From assembly GCA_963717075.1 (NCBI GenBank), contig CAVQVI010000007.1, positions 186,001 to 250,000 on the forward strand: a stretch of DNA of 64,000 nt, written 5' to 3'. Source of the DNA: JBGOTP01 sp963717075 (GTDB lineage: Bacteria; Acidobacteriota; Vicinamibacteria; Vicinamibacterales; CAVVIG01). Below, piece by piece: positions 38,220 to 47,382 of the stretch. The notes beneath the pieces are model-generated. The model saw only the letters and a list, made by a program, of their open reading frames with translations. It was not told the origin of the DNA and did not search any database. Made by a program: the position numbers and the translations under genes. Position 1 is the first letter of the stretch. Each line of letters starts with the position of its first letter.

Positions 38220-39434
38220 CTACCGTGACGGCCAGACGGTCCCCTGATGTTCCTTCGCCACGGTCGCCTCGCCCTTGTATACGAACTTCTGGAGACGCTT
38301 GCCCTCGTACGTTTCGGTCGTGTAGATGTTGCCCTGCGAGTCGACGGCAATGCTGTGAACGCCGAAGAACTGCCCGGGGTAACGGCCGCCATCGCCGAAG
38401 CTCGTCAGCACCTGCAGGGTGTCGCGCTGGACGATGTAGACACGATCGTTCTGACCGTCTGCGACGTAGAGGTACTTCTGCTGCGGGTCGCGTGAGAACG
38501 CGATATCCCACACGGCTCCGGCTGCCTTCGTGTTCTTCGCGATGATCACCTCTTTCACGAACGTCCCGTCGGGACGGAACACCTGGATGCGATTGTTCAC
38601 GCGATCGCAGACGTAGAGGAGCCCGTCTTTGGAGAGATCTGCGCAGTGGACCGGGTTCCGGAACTGCTTCGCAGGCGGCGCGGCGGGATCGTACACGCCG
38701 AGCGGCGTGTCATCCGGTTTCGCACCGTACGCGCCCCAGTAACGCTTCATCTTGCCGGTTGACGCGTCGAGGACGGCCACACGGTGATTGAAGTAGCCGT
38801 CGGAGACAAAGGCCTCGTTCGCCTTCGCGTCCACGGTGACCTTCGCCACGCGGCCGAAGTTCTCCTGGTCGTTGCTGTTCGGCGTGAACGTGTTCTGCCC
38901 CTTCTGGTCCTTGCCGGTCAAGCGCGCGTTTGGCTTGCCGTACTGCGCGAGGAACTTGCCATCCTTCGTGAACTTGACGATATGCGAGTCGCCCGGACCG
39001 TTGCCGCCGATCCACACCGATCCCGTGTGATCGATGAAGATGCCATGGTTGGACGTGGGCCAGTCGAAGCCTTCTCCTGGCCCGCCCCAGTGGTGCACCA
39101 GATTGCCGGCCTTATCGAAAGCCATCACCGGCGGCGCGGGGGCGCAGCAATCGGCAATCTCGTTCTTTATCCCCTGCTCGTCTCTGTTGAGGTTCGCCGC
39201 ACCGCGATGAACCATCCAGACGACATCCTGCTCGTCTACCCAGACGCCAATCGAGTTGCCGAACAACCAGTGGTTCGGCATCGGCTTGGGCCAGAGCGGG
39301 TCGACCTCGAAGCGCGGGGCCTTCGCCGCGTTGCGGCTCTGCGCCTCGGCAGCCTTTCCGAGAACGGACTGTGTCACGCCTAAACCGGCCAAAGCGACGA
39401 GCAATGCCCCACCTACGAAAAGCCTGCGATTCAT
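38220..39434 (-). CDS. secreted NHL-repeat beta-propeller protein
   Basis: 404 residues from ATG 39434, preceded by AGGAGG. Signal peptide NRRLFVGGALLVALAGLGVTQSV. NHL blades: IFIDHTGSVWIGGNGPGDSHIVKFT, VTVDAKANEAFVSDGYFNHRVAVLD, CADLSKDGLLYVCDRVNNRIQVF, YLYVADGQNDRVYIV and IAVDSQGNIYTTETYEGKRLQKF. It is a paralog of the gene at 5228-6412 and shares FEVDPLWPKPMPNHW. It carries a CC pair (IADCCAPAPPV) absent from the other copy. It lies 76 bases upstream of the cyclase gene and is likely co-transcribed with it. Reaction unknown. Confidence 0.84.
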   Translation of the reverse strand: MNRRLFVGGALLVALAGLGVTQSVLGKAAEAQSRNAAKAPRFEVDPLWPKPMPNHWLFGNSIGVWVDEQDVVWMVHRGAANLNRDEQGIKNEIADCCAPAPPVMAFDKAGNLVHHWGGPGEGFDWPTSNHGIFIDHTGSVWIGGNGPGDSHIVKFTKDGKFLAQYGKPNARLTGKDQKGQNTFTPNSNDQENFGRVAKVTVDAKANEAFVSDGYFNHRVAVLDASTGKMKRYWGAYGAKPDDTPLGVYDPAAPPAKQFRNPVHCADLSKDGLLYVCDRVNNRIQVFRPDGTFVKEVIIAKNTKAAGAVWDIAFSRDPQQKYLYVADGQNDRVYIVQRDTLQVLTSFGDGGRYPGQFFGVHSIAVDSQGNIYTTETYEGKRLQKFVYKGEATVAKEHQGTVWPSR

Positions 39435-39700
39435 TAGAGCCTCCTGCAACGCATCCTTATACACCAATATCAGCCACAAGTTTCATGTCGACGACAGTTT
39501 ACACGTAGCTGCAGCCTTGTCGGGGGACTCGATCGCTTTTTTCGACCTGCGACGAGACGTGGCTGGGGACAGAGCCTGCTCGAGACATGCGCTTATCGCT
39601 CTGGAGGTGGCAAAAGAGACGTCCCGAGAGCGTGCACCTCCAGCCGCTGGGCTGGTGCCCTTTGTGCTGAAGGATGGAATCCGAAGGGCTGGCATCCCGG

Positions 39701-41201
39701 CTAGGCTCGTGACCCCCTGGGCAGCGAGGCGGCGATTCGCACACACCAGTGCGGCGAGCGTGCTCGCAATGGCTCGAAGTCGGGCTCGCCCAGGGTCCAT
39801 AACATCCCGGCGCCCCAGGGCACAGCAGCCATCATTAGGACGAGGAGCGTAATCACGGCCGTTGAAGCCTGCCATTCCTCGAGCAGGATCCGGACGGAGA
39901 GGGCGACACCGCACGTGATCCCGGTTGTGAGGAGCGCGCCGAACTGGGCCCGCAAGTAGGCGCCCAGAGACGTGCCGGTGGCCTCCAACGCAAGGCGAGC
40001 GGTCGCGATGAACATATAGATAATCGCGACGCTGACGCCGGCCGCCACTCCGGGGAGCCCATGGCGGACACCCAGAAGAGCCCCTCCGATGACGAGGGCG
40101 GCATAGACCGTCTGATTCCTCAGTTCGCCATACACAAAGCCGACGCTCTGGGCCACCACACCGCCGAGATGATACAAGGCCCGGAAGTAGCCGGCCACGC
40201 ACAGGATCTGTAGCGGGAGCACCGCTCCGGTCCACCGTGACCCATAGAGGGTACCCACGAGATGCGGTGCGGCAATCGTCATGGTCCCCATCGCGGGCCC
40301 CGCCACCATCGCCGTGAGCGTCGTGAGGAGCAGGTAGGCGCGGCGCACACGCGCCTCATCGTGCTGGGCATGCGCAAGCGCCGGGAACAGCACGCTCGAC
40401 ATCACGCTCCCAGCGTACGTATGGGGAAGGTTCATCAGGTTGTAGGCCCGACTGTAGAGACCAAGGCCGGCCGCCCCAATCCAGCGCCCAACCACGAAGT
40501 TGTCGGCGTTGCGCGCAACGAAGTTCACACAAGCATTCAGTGCCGATCCAAAGCCGAAATGGAGCAGCTCTTTGAGCTCGCGCAGGGCCAGCAACGGACG
40601 GACAGAATGCCGAACGACAAGCAGTGTGAAGCCAGACGCGAGCAGTGTTTGGACGAGAGTGCCCCAGACGAGACTCCACACACCCTGCCCGGTCAGGGCC
40701 AGCGTGACCGCTACTCCGCCGTAACCCAGCACATGGCTCCCGACGTCGATGAAGAACCGTCGCCTGAAATCGAGCTGCCTCCGGAGGAGCGCTTCCGCCA
40801 CGACCGCCGCGCCCGCGACCGCAAAGCCGACTCCAAGTCCACGCAGTACGGTCGTCACCTTCGGATCGCTCATCACGAGGGCGCCAACAGGCGCTACGAG
40901 CCAGATCGCGACCGTCATCGCCAGACCAACCAGTACCTGAAAACGTAAAGGCGGTCCGTATGTGACGATCGGATAGTTCGGCCCGCTGAACAACGGCGTT
41001 GCCAATGCCAAGATCGCCGAGAGGTTGCGCGAGGCCCAGCACGATGAAGGCGAGTGTCATCAAACCGAAGTCGGCGGGTGCAAGCAGGCGGGCCAGCAGC
41101 ACCCCAAGTCCAAACTGGGAGACGGCGCCAAACCCCAATCCAGCAAGTCGCCACCGGGCGGCGCGTGCTGTGCGGTCTGTCAAGCTATCGGTGAGCGACA
41201 C
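39701..41201 (-). CDS. polysaccharide flippase of the Wzx/MurJ-like superfamily (frameshifted)
   Basis: About 500 residues with some twelve hydrophobic segments. The N-terminus (TARAARWRLAGLGFGAVSQFGLGVLLARLLAPADFGLMTLAF) is the standard opening of oligosaccharide flippases, followed by LGDLGIGNAVVQR. The frame breaks at 40940-40943: with one A fewer on the plus strand, TAFTF continues as QVLVGLAMTVAIWLVAPVGALV. The body has FGFGSALNACVNFVARNADNFVVGRWIGAAGLGLYSRAYNLMNLP, a hallmark of the group. It would move lipid-linked sugar units across the inner membrane. No glycosyltransferases are adjacent. The start is GTG 41201, with GAGAGG upstream. Confidence 0.83.
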
Positions 41202-41521
41202 ATTCCTCTCGTCTGACGCGATCTCGCGCCGCGTCTATCGCATTGTCAGCGAGGCCGCCACAGTTCCGCCGAAGCGCAGTCAGAGGGCACAGACCCTTGG
41301 TAGTCCCTGTCAAAGTCCGCACGACCCTGTGCGGCGCAGTCCGAGATGGATGCGCGAAACTAGTAGCGAATCTGCAAGTTCGCTCAATCTGCTGATGTCA
41401 GAAATCTGACTGGAAATCCTGGGTCCCGAAAGGGGCGGCGGGTCGGGTCCGCCCCCCGGCGCCGAGCCTTGCGTCAGGCAAGGCTCCATCGCCAAAGGGG
41501 CGGGAGATTGTCAGGCAGCGC
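41202..41521. other. intergenic region with tandem hairpins
   Basis: About 320 bp between two minus-strand genes. No gene seen. The right part holds two adjacent GC-rich hairpins at 41432-41486; the left part should contain the flippase promoter. Confidence 0.5.
41432..41486 (-). terminator. two tandem GC-rich hairpins, possible terminator
   Basis: GGGGCGG pairs with CCGCCCC (41432-41455) and GAGCCTTGC with GCAAGGCTC around a five-base loop (41464-41486). They lie just downstream of the stop of the gene at 41522-42511. No clear T-run follows, so intrinsic termination is uncertain; they could also stabilise the mRNA end. Confidence 0.45.
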
Positions 41522-42511
41522 TCACTTGGCCTTTTCGCGCTGCTTCTGCGCAGCGCTCAGAATGTTCCTCAACCCATAGTTCCCTTCGTGACACGCGTAC
41601 TCCAGGACCGTGTGGCCATCATCTCGGAGAAGGGGAACCGCCATCGTCCAGGGTCGCGTGAACGACCGCGGATCGGTGAGCGTCGCCCGGTACTCCATGA
41701 CGTTGTCGTCGTTCAACCGGAAGCGCTCGACAATGTGCATGTCCTTGCCGCCGCCGCGGAACTCACCCGCCTGTTGCTGACTGGCGAATGTCTTGTCGGT
41801 GAAATTGGTGACGTCGACCACGAGCGTGTCCCCTTCCCAGTGGCCGCGCGAGTCGCCCCACCACTGGCGGAGCCCCTGACCCACGTGCGGCCGGCCATCC
41901 ACCGGGATGATGCGCACGTCGTGGATCACCTCGTAAAAGATCGCCACATAGTCGGGCGTCTGGAAAATCTGGTACATGTTGCTGTACCCCATCGGCACCA
42001 TCACGGTGGGAAAACCCTTCGTAATGCACCGGTCCCAGAGGTCGAGATCCTCCCATGAATCGATGCCGATGCCGTAACGCCGGACGTCCCGCGCAAAGTC
42101 GTTGATCAACCCCTTCACCTCCGGCGTGACGGGCACCCGGCCGTCTGGCGGATCGACGACCAACGCTGGGGGACGCGTGAAGTTGCCGCTCACCGGACGC
42201 TCGTTCCAGACGATATTGGATCCCCTGGGATCCAGATCTTTTTCAAGCGCCCGAAGTTTTTCCTGGTTGGCCTTCTCCAGGGCCGTCAACGGTTCCGTCC
42301 GAGGTTTTTCGAAGGGCACGCCCAACACGGTGTCGCTCGTCCACACGCCTTGCAAGTTCGGATGCCCCCATGGCGTTTTTCGTGGTCTCGAGCTCTTCGC
42401 CGCTCCGGTCTGCGCCTGAGCCATGACGGACACCACTGGCAAGACCAGTAGGACGACAACCGCTATCGCAGCACCAAGCGTACGGGCTGACAAACCACAT
42501 CGACGGCTCAT
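41522..42511 (-). CDS. secreted GDSRGRWEG-family protein, copy 5
   Basis: 329 residues from ATG 42511, with AAGGAGG eight bases upstream. Signal peptide (LGAAIAVVVLLVLPVVSVMAQ) followed by TPWGHPNLQGVWTSDTVLGVPFEKP, VVDPPDGRVPVTPE, DLWDRCITKGFPTVMVP, IFQTPDYVAIFYEVIHDVRIIPVDGRPH, RQWWGDSRGHWEGDTLVVDVTNF, MHIVERFRLNDDNVMEYRATLTDP and LEYACHEGNYGLRNIL. This is the cleanest example of all family blocks in order. It is intact and stands alone. Function unknown; the strict conservation of GDSRG-WEGDTLVVD suggests a ligand or metal site rather than just a fold. Confidence 0.83.
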   Translation of the reverse strand: MSRRCGLSARTLGAAIAVVVLLVLPVVSVMAQAQTGAAKSSRPRKTPWGHPNLQGVWTSDTVLGVPFEKPRTEPLTALEKANQEKLRALEKDLDPRGSNIVWNERPVSGNFTRPPALVVDPPDGRVPVTPEVKGLINDFARDVRRYGIGIDSWEDLDLWDRCITKGFPTVMVPMGYSNMYQIFQTPDYVAIFYEVIHDVRIIPVDGRPHVGQGLRQWWGDSRGHWEGDTLVVDVTNFTDKTFASQQQAGEFRGGGKDMHIVERFRLNDDNVMEYRATLTDPRSFTRPWTMAVPLLRDDGHTVLEYACHEGNYGLRNILSAAQKQREKAK

Positions 42512-42992
42512 CTCAAACCTCCTTGGCACGTCCAACAAACGTCAGGCGACGATGAACACTGGCCAGGTCCGAGGCTCACAAAGGCCAATTGCCCGCGGCC
42601 CCAACTCAGAATTCCTCGCCCCTGCCCTACTCGAGGTGTTCACGAACGGTCCCTCGAGTCTCAGGTCGCCTATGACTTCGAAACGTCGGCGTCACGACGT
42701 CCGACGATCATTTTCATCAAGATCCATCGGGCATGCATTTTCTCTGACAACCGCCTCGATTATAAGCGCGTAGACTCGTAGACTGCCGTGTATTTCTGGA
42801 AACGCGCCAGGAGGGACGTGAGCGTTCCATCCACGCTCAGACGCTACTTAAATAGTGCAGGCGGAAGCGTTTACACCGGTGCTTTGGTAGGCATAGTGGC
42901 GGAGCGCGCTGGGACGGTGCTCGTGCTACCGTTTCAGGCTGTCGCGCAGAGCGTTCATACGGTTTCAATGGATCTGCCAGGTTTCATCATCG
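42512..42992. other. intergenic region, no supported gene
   Basis: About 480 bp between divergent genes. A plus-strand frame from 42788 runs into the next gene with a hydrophobic stretch (VYTGALVGIVAERAGTVLVLPF), but it overlaps the start of that gene and I do not consider it supported. Promoters of both flanking genes should lie here. Confidence 0.45.
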
Positions 42993-44162
42993 ATGTGGCG
43001 CAGGGAGAAGCCGATCGTCGCCCCTGAATTGCACGAGCCCTTCTCCCTAATCGGTGGCCCTCTCCACCAACTGGGCCGCCGACTGGGTCTCATGCGCGGA
43101 ACTAACACCGTTCCGATCGGCCTCGCGCTCGGGGTGGGCATCTGGCTCGTCATTGTCGCCCTGGCTTTCGTGCAGGGGGTCACCGACCGGCTGTTCGACC
43201 TGTCGGTCGTCGCCGCGCACGCGCGCCTGCTGCTGGTCATCCCGTTGTTCTTCATGTGCGAGTCCTGGATCGGACCCCGCATGACGGCGTTCGTCGCCAC
43301 GATTGCCAGGACGGGGGTCGTGCCACCCTCAGCGAAACCGGCGCTGGACGTCGAGGTGGCGCGCACGCGTCGGAGGGTGAACGCGTGGTGGCCTGAAGCC
43401 GTGTGTCTGGTTGCGGCGATCGGACTCGAGGTCACCGGATCGAGTTTGCAGAAATACGGCGCAACCGGCGCGTACGATCCGTCACGCGACGCGTTGGCCT
43501 TTCGTTTGTACTTCCGAGTCGGCTTGACGCTCTTCCGCTTCCTCCTGTTTCGCGGGGTGTGGAGACTCTCGATCTGGACCTGGTTCCTCTGGCGGGTGTC
43601 GCGTCTCGATCTGCGCCTGATTCCGGGCCACCCCGATCGCGCCGGAGGCCTCGGGCCGCTCGAAGGCGTGCACGAGAGGTTCACTCCGCTGGTTGCCGCG
43701 CTCTCGGTCCTCGAATCCGCCTCGTTCGCCGAATCGATTGCGACAGGCACCCTCGCGATTTCCGCGGTCTACCCCTGGCTGACGATCGTGTTGCTCATCG
43801 ATGGCGCGCTCTTCCTCGGTCCGCTGCTCGTATTCACCGACAAGCTGTGGGCGGCTCGCACGAAGGGCGTTGGGCTCTACGCGGGCCTCGCGGCACGTTA
43901 TGTCACAGAGTTCGAGGCCAAGTGGACCGGCGACAACGTTCCCGCGGGTGAACCGTTGCTCGGGACCTCAGACATCCAATCGCTCGCGGACCTGGCCAAC
44001 GCCGTCAGCGTCGTGAAGGGGATGCGGTGGATCACGGTTGGTCCACGCCTGCTGACGATGATGATGATCGCGGCCGTCGCACCGCTCACGCCCTTGTTGT
44101 TGTTCCAATACCCCGTCACCGAACTGGCGCAGAAGTTCTTCTCGAGACTGGTCGGCTTCTGA
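42993..44162 (+). CDS. polytopic inner-membrane protein of unknown function
   Basis: 389 residues with about seven hydrophobic segments: residues 41-60 (PIGLALGVGIWLVIVALAFV), 79-93, 134-150, 175-200, 240-258, 261-281 and 353-371. The central block WFLWRVSRLDLRLIPGHPDRAGGLG is the most characteristic part; I recall similar sequences annotated only as hypothetical in Proteobacteria and Acidobacteria. The C-terminal cytosolic region has TKGVGLYAGLAARYVTEFEAKW. The stop TGA shares its A with an ATG of a short frame at 44162. No function can be given. Confidence 0.75.
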   Translation: MWRREKPIVAPELHEPFSLIGGPLHQLGRRLGLMRGTNTVPIGLALGVGIWLVIVALAFVQGVTDRLFDLSVVAAHARLLLVIPLFFMCESWIGPRMTAFVATIARTGVVPPSAKPALDVEVARTRRRVNAWWPEAVCLVAAIGLEVTGSSLQKYGATGAYDPSRDALAFRLYFRVGLTLFRFLLFRGVWRLSIWTWFLWRVSRLDLRLIPGHPDRAGGLGPLEGVHERFTPLVAALSVLESASFAESIATGTLAISAVYPWLTIVLLIDGALFLGPLLVFTDKLWAARTKGVGLYAGLAARYVTEFEAKWTGDNVPAGEPLLGTSDIQSLADLANAVSVVKGMRWITVGPRLLTMMMIAAVAPLTPLLLFQYPVTELAQKFFSRLVGF

Positions 44163-44317
44163 TGCTGCTCGAGACGGGCGCCGCTGCGGCACTGTTTGTC
44201 GCGACGTTTCTCACCGGCGGGCGCATGCATTCCCTGCGACTGTTCGCCGCCGACCGACGGAGCGCCGCTCGCCCGCGCAACCGTTTCATCGATACGCCGG
44301 ACGCGAGCCCGGATTGA
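44162..44317 (+). pseudogene. short frame coupled to the membrane protein, likely truncated gene
   Basis: ATG 44162 overlaps the upstream stop (TGATG), a normal coupling arrangement. The 51-residue product has one hydrophobic segment (LETGAAAALFVATFLTGG) then RMHSLRLFAADRRSAARPRNR and ends. It looks like the first helix of a larger membrane protein whose remainder was lost where a different gene fragment now begins. Confidence 0.35.
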
Positions 44318-44415
44318 ACTACCTGTGTGCCGGCTACAAGGCGTTCTTCACCCACATCGACGCGCCCATGAAGACGATGGCGAACCTGCTGAGGCAGGGC
44401 GCTTTTGCCGCGAGA
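44305..44415 (+). pseudogene. fragment resembling the C-terminus of an anaerobic sulfatase maturase
   Basis: One frame reads EPGLNYLCAGYKAFF then THIDAPMKTMANLLRQGAFA. This closely resembles the end of radical-SAM sulfatase-maturing enzymes as I remember them (PGLNYLC-GYK-FF-H-D-PM--MA-LL--G). Nothing of the radical-SAM core precedes it, so it is a gene remnant. The rest of the stretch to 44575 shows no gene. Confidence 0.45.
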
Positions 44416-44575
44416 CCATGCAAGAGCTGCCGCCCATGCCCTGAAGGGGCCATCGTCACCGGTCGCGCGGGCTGGTTGGCGTGCGGGGCGCGAGCAACCC
44501 CTGGTGGTGTTTTGACGGGCGAGCGCCGCGCGGTCGTCCGGCAAATTGAAAGGGGAGTTCCCTCCGGCGCACGGT

Positions 44576-45583
44576 CTAGAAGACGGCAACGGGATTGATC
44601 GGCGCACCTGACCCTCCAGGCACACGAATCGGCGAGGCCACGAGCAAGAACTCCCAGCGCTTCAGCCTGGCAGCGGTGGCCGCCACCGCTTCCAGGTCGA
44701 GTCCATCCAAGAGGTGCATGCCGCGGGCGACCAGCGCAAACTTGTGAACGGGGAGCCAGCACATCGTTGGCACTGGCCCCTTGTTCGTGCAGCCTGGTAC
44801 GACGCCCACGTCCTGGGCGGTATCACTGCCAAGGACTGCCACGTCTCGATCCTTGAGGAACGGCAAGAACGACGCATCGTACCCACCGGAGCCGCGCGTA
44901 CGGAGTAAGAGCGCATCGCCTGGGCCCACTTTCACGCCAGCCTGCTTCTCCCACGCTTCGATGTCTTCACGGTACACGTGCGTCCCGGCGTCAAGGGTGG
45001 GGAGATTGCGCAGGCGTGGGATATCGATCAACACGCCGCGGGTGACGATTCCATCTTTCAGGTTGTTGATGCCCAGCTTGCATCCCTTCTCGGCCGTCAC
45101 CGACTCGTCGTAAGAAAAGTTGTTGTAGAACCGCCCCTTGTTCGCCATATGACACAGCGCGTCGATATGCGAACCCCCGCCATTGCCATGCGGGTCGATA
45201 GCCTGAAGATCCCGCACGACCTGCCGCTCCGGAACGATCCTCATCTGCAGGACGAAGGGGACCACGAATTCAGTCTTCACCCCCCCGATCTTCAGGTCGT
45301 GGGACAGAGAAGCCGTTTCGCCGGTCCGGACCAGTGCGGCCGCCTGGCGTCGCTTCTCGGGCGTGATCGTATTGGCCGCTCCTAGCAAATCATCTTTGCC
45401 CCAGCGTCCCCAGTTCGACAACTCCTGCATCCACTTGTCCAGCTGTGCTTCCGTCACTCGATTGAGGGGAGGCTTCGGCGCCGGCGCTTCTTGCGCTTGT
45501 GTGCCGCTCAACGCGAAGGCGACGACTGCGAGCGTCGTCGTGAGGGAGGCGAGGAAAGCGCGATGCCGGAGAATGGATTTCAT
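44576..45583 (-). CDS. secreted cyclase-family protein, copy 2
   Basis: 335 residues from ATG 45583, with GGAGG seven bases upstream. Signal peptide AFLASLTTTLAVVAFALSGTQAQ. After WMQELSNWGRWGKDDLLGAANTITPEKRRQA come the metal-site block GSHIDALCHM (H139, D141, H145), DGIVTRGVLIDIPRL, GTHVYREDIEAWEKQAGVKVGPGDALLLR and LKRWEFLLVASPIRVPGGSGAPINPVAVF. This is a metal-dependent hydrolase fold related to kynurenine formamidase. Exported cyclase proteins of this length are common in Acidobacteria; the substrate is unknown. The gene is intact. Confidence 0.85.
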   Translation of the reverse strand: MKSILRHRAFLASLTTTLAVVAFALSGTQAQEAPAPKPPLNRVTEAQLDKWMQELSNWGRWGKDDLLGAANTITPEKRRQAAALVRTGETASLSHDLKIGGVKTEFVVPFVLQMRIVPERQVVRDLQAIDPHGNGGGSHIDALCHMANKGRFYNNFSYDESVTAEKGCKLGINNLKDGIVTRGVLIDIPRLRNLPTLDAGTHVYREDIEAWEKQAGVKVGPGDALLLRTRGSGGYDASFLPFLKDRDVAVLGSDTAQDVGVVPGCTNKGPVPTMCWLPVHKFALVARGMHLLDGLDLEAVAATAARLKRWEFLLVASPIRVPGGSGAPINPVAVF

Positions 45584-45936
45584 AGGTACCTCCGAGAGTT
45601 GTGAAGCGCAGACGAACGAACAGTGGGCGCAACGGGCTACATGTCGTAGCGCCCGAGTATACACTCGTGCGCCGGTTCGACCGTGAGTGGATCCACGCAT
45701 GTCGCGCAGGCATCTCTCCAGAAATGTGCTCAGCCACCATCCGGAGGTTCGTCTGTCACCGAGCTGCCAAGTCCACTGGTACATGAACTTTGCACGGCCC
45801 GGACTCAATGAGAGGTGTGAGTCTGCTCTACCAATGCTGGACATTGCGCGGATGGGCACGCAGAACACAAGAAAATCGCAACAATTAAATGGTATTGTGT
45901 CGATCGAAGAAGAAGACGACGCTAACGGAGACGCTC
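45584..45936. other. intergenic region between divergent genes
   Basis: About 350 bp separating the cyclase gene and the aldose dehydrogenase gene. A weak hairpin with outer arms GGGCG/CGCCC and an inner CTAC/GTAG stem lies near 45627-45655. No gene was seen. Confidence 0.45.
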
Positions 45937-47187
45937 ATGAACCGCTATCTTCCAATCCTTATTCTCATGGTGACGCTTGGCGCGGGGGCGCCAACAGCGA
46001 AGCAGTCCAGCCAGTCGTCATCCCCTGAGTCGCTGGCCGCAGCGCAAGGCGCAGAAAGTCCCGCAGTTGCCCTCCCCGATGGGCCGCAGGTCTTCACGGA
46101 CTCGGGCGGGAATCCATTCCGTGTCGTGCCGATCAAGGGGCTGAGGCACCCCTGGGCGCTCGCCTTCCTGCCGAATGGCGACATGCTGGTTACCGAGATG
46201 GGGGGCCGCCTGCGGATTATCCGCAACGGGATGCTAGACGCCCAACCGATCGCCGGCGTCCCCGAGGTGAACACGCGCGTCTGGCGTGCAGGGCTGATGG
46301 ACGTCGCCGTCCATCCGCGGTACACGGAAAACAAGACCATCTACCTCACCTACTCGAAATCGGTGCCACGGAATCCGGATGCGCCCGCCGGAACGCCGCA
46401 ACGGGTGACGGCCACGCTCGCGCGGGCCCGGTTTGAGGGGGGCAACGCCCTGACCGACGTCAAGGAACTCCTCGTGTCCGACGCGTGTGGAGGGGCCTGC
46501 GCATCGCGGATCGTCTTCGCCCGCGACGGCACGATTATCATGACGGTGGGGAGTGGCGCTTCGCAGGATCCTGCGAATCTCGGGGGAAAGATTTTGCGTC
46601 TGAACGACGACGGCACGATCCCGAAAGACAATCCCTTTGTCGGGAAGGCGGGATACCGGCCCGAGATTTATGCGCTCGGGATTCGCAACGCGATCGGGCT
46701 GTTCGTACATCCGGAGACCGGTGAGATTTGGGAAACCGAGCACGGCCCGATGGGCGGTGACGAGATCAACATCATCAGGCCGGGTCACAACTACGGGTGG
46801 CCGGTCATCTCCTACGGCAACGACTACAGCGGCAAGCCGCCGGAAGACCGCAAGCGGGAGGGTATGGACGAGCCGTTCCTGTATTGGACTCCCTCTCCGG
46901 CAGTGGGCGGAATCACCGTCTACACGGGCGACAAGTTTCCAGCCTGGAAGGGGAACGTCTTCGTGGGCGCGATGGGAGCAGGTTCGCACCTCGGAGCGCG
47001 TCTACTGCACCGCATTGTCTTGGGCAGCGCTGGGCGCCCCCAGCGCGGGGGCGACATGACGATGCTGTACCAGCTCCACCACCGGATCCGCGACGTCAAG
47101 CAGGGGCCCGACGGATTGTTGTATCTGACGGTCGACGCCGTGGCAGGCGCTGTTCTGCGGATTGAACCCGTCCAGCCGGCCAGCTGA
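45937..47187 (+). CDS. secreted PQQ-dependent aldose sugar dehydrogenase
   Basis: 416 residues from ATG 45937, signal peptide NRYLPILILMVTLGAGAPTA. The soluble glucose/sorbosone dehydrogenase fold (PF07995-like, six blades) is shown by LRHPWALAFLPNGDMLVTEMGGRLRII, GLMDVAVHPRYTENKTIYLTYS, GGKILRLNDDGTIPKDNPF, YALGIRNAIGLFVHPETGEIWETEHGPMGGDEINII and GHNYGWPVISYG. These enzymes oxidise aldoses to lactones in the periplasm with PQQ and calcium. It is followed, 195 bases on, by glucose-6-phosphate isomerase and 6-phosphogluconate dehydrogenase genes, a sugar-metabolism grouping. Confidence 0.9.
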   Translation: MNRYLPILILMVTLGAGAPTAKQSSQSSSPESLAAAQGAESPAVALPDGPQVFTDSGGNPFRVVPIKGLRHPWALAFLPNGDMLVTEMGGRLRIIRNGMLDAQPIAGVPEVNTRVWRAGLMDVAVHPRYTENKTIYLTYSKSVPRNPDAPAGTPQRVTATLARARFEGGNALTDVKELLVSDACGGACASRIVFARDGTIIMTVGSGASQDPANLGGKILRLNDDGTIPKDNPFVGKAGYRPEIYALGIRNAIGLFVHPETGEIWETEHGPMGGDEINIIRPGHNYGWPVISYGNDYSGKPPEDRKREGMDEPFLYWTPSPAVGGITVYTGDKFPAWKGNVFVGAMGAGSHLGARLLHRIVLGSAGRPQRGGDMTMLYQLHHRIRDVKQGPDGLLYLTVDAVAGAVLRIEPVQPAS

Positions 47188-47382
47188 CGCACGAAGGACG
47201 AAGCATCTCGAGCAACTCACTTCTTCGGCAGCGGGAAGACCCCTCGCTGTCGCCTCGGCAGCAACGCCAACGCGCTCATTGCCGGGTACCGCATATGGGA
47301 ACCCGCGAAAGCACGTCACGCCGCATACACTTCCGAAGGGTTCTCCTCATGACCGGGCAGTGAAACGCAAAGGTGCGCGCAC

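Noticed and set aside
42788..43027. Plus-strand frame before the polytopic membrane protein
   Set aside because: It overlaps the start of the supported gene by 35 bases in another frame, has no ribosome site and no recognisable domain.
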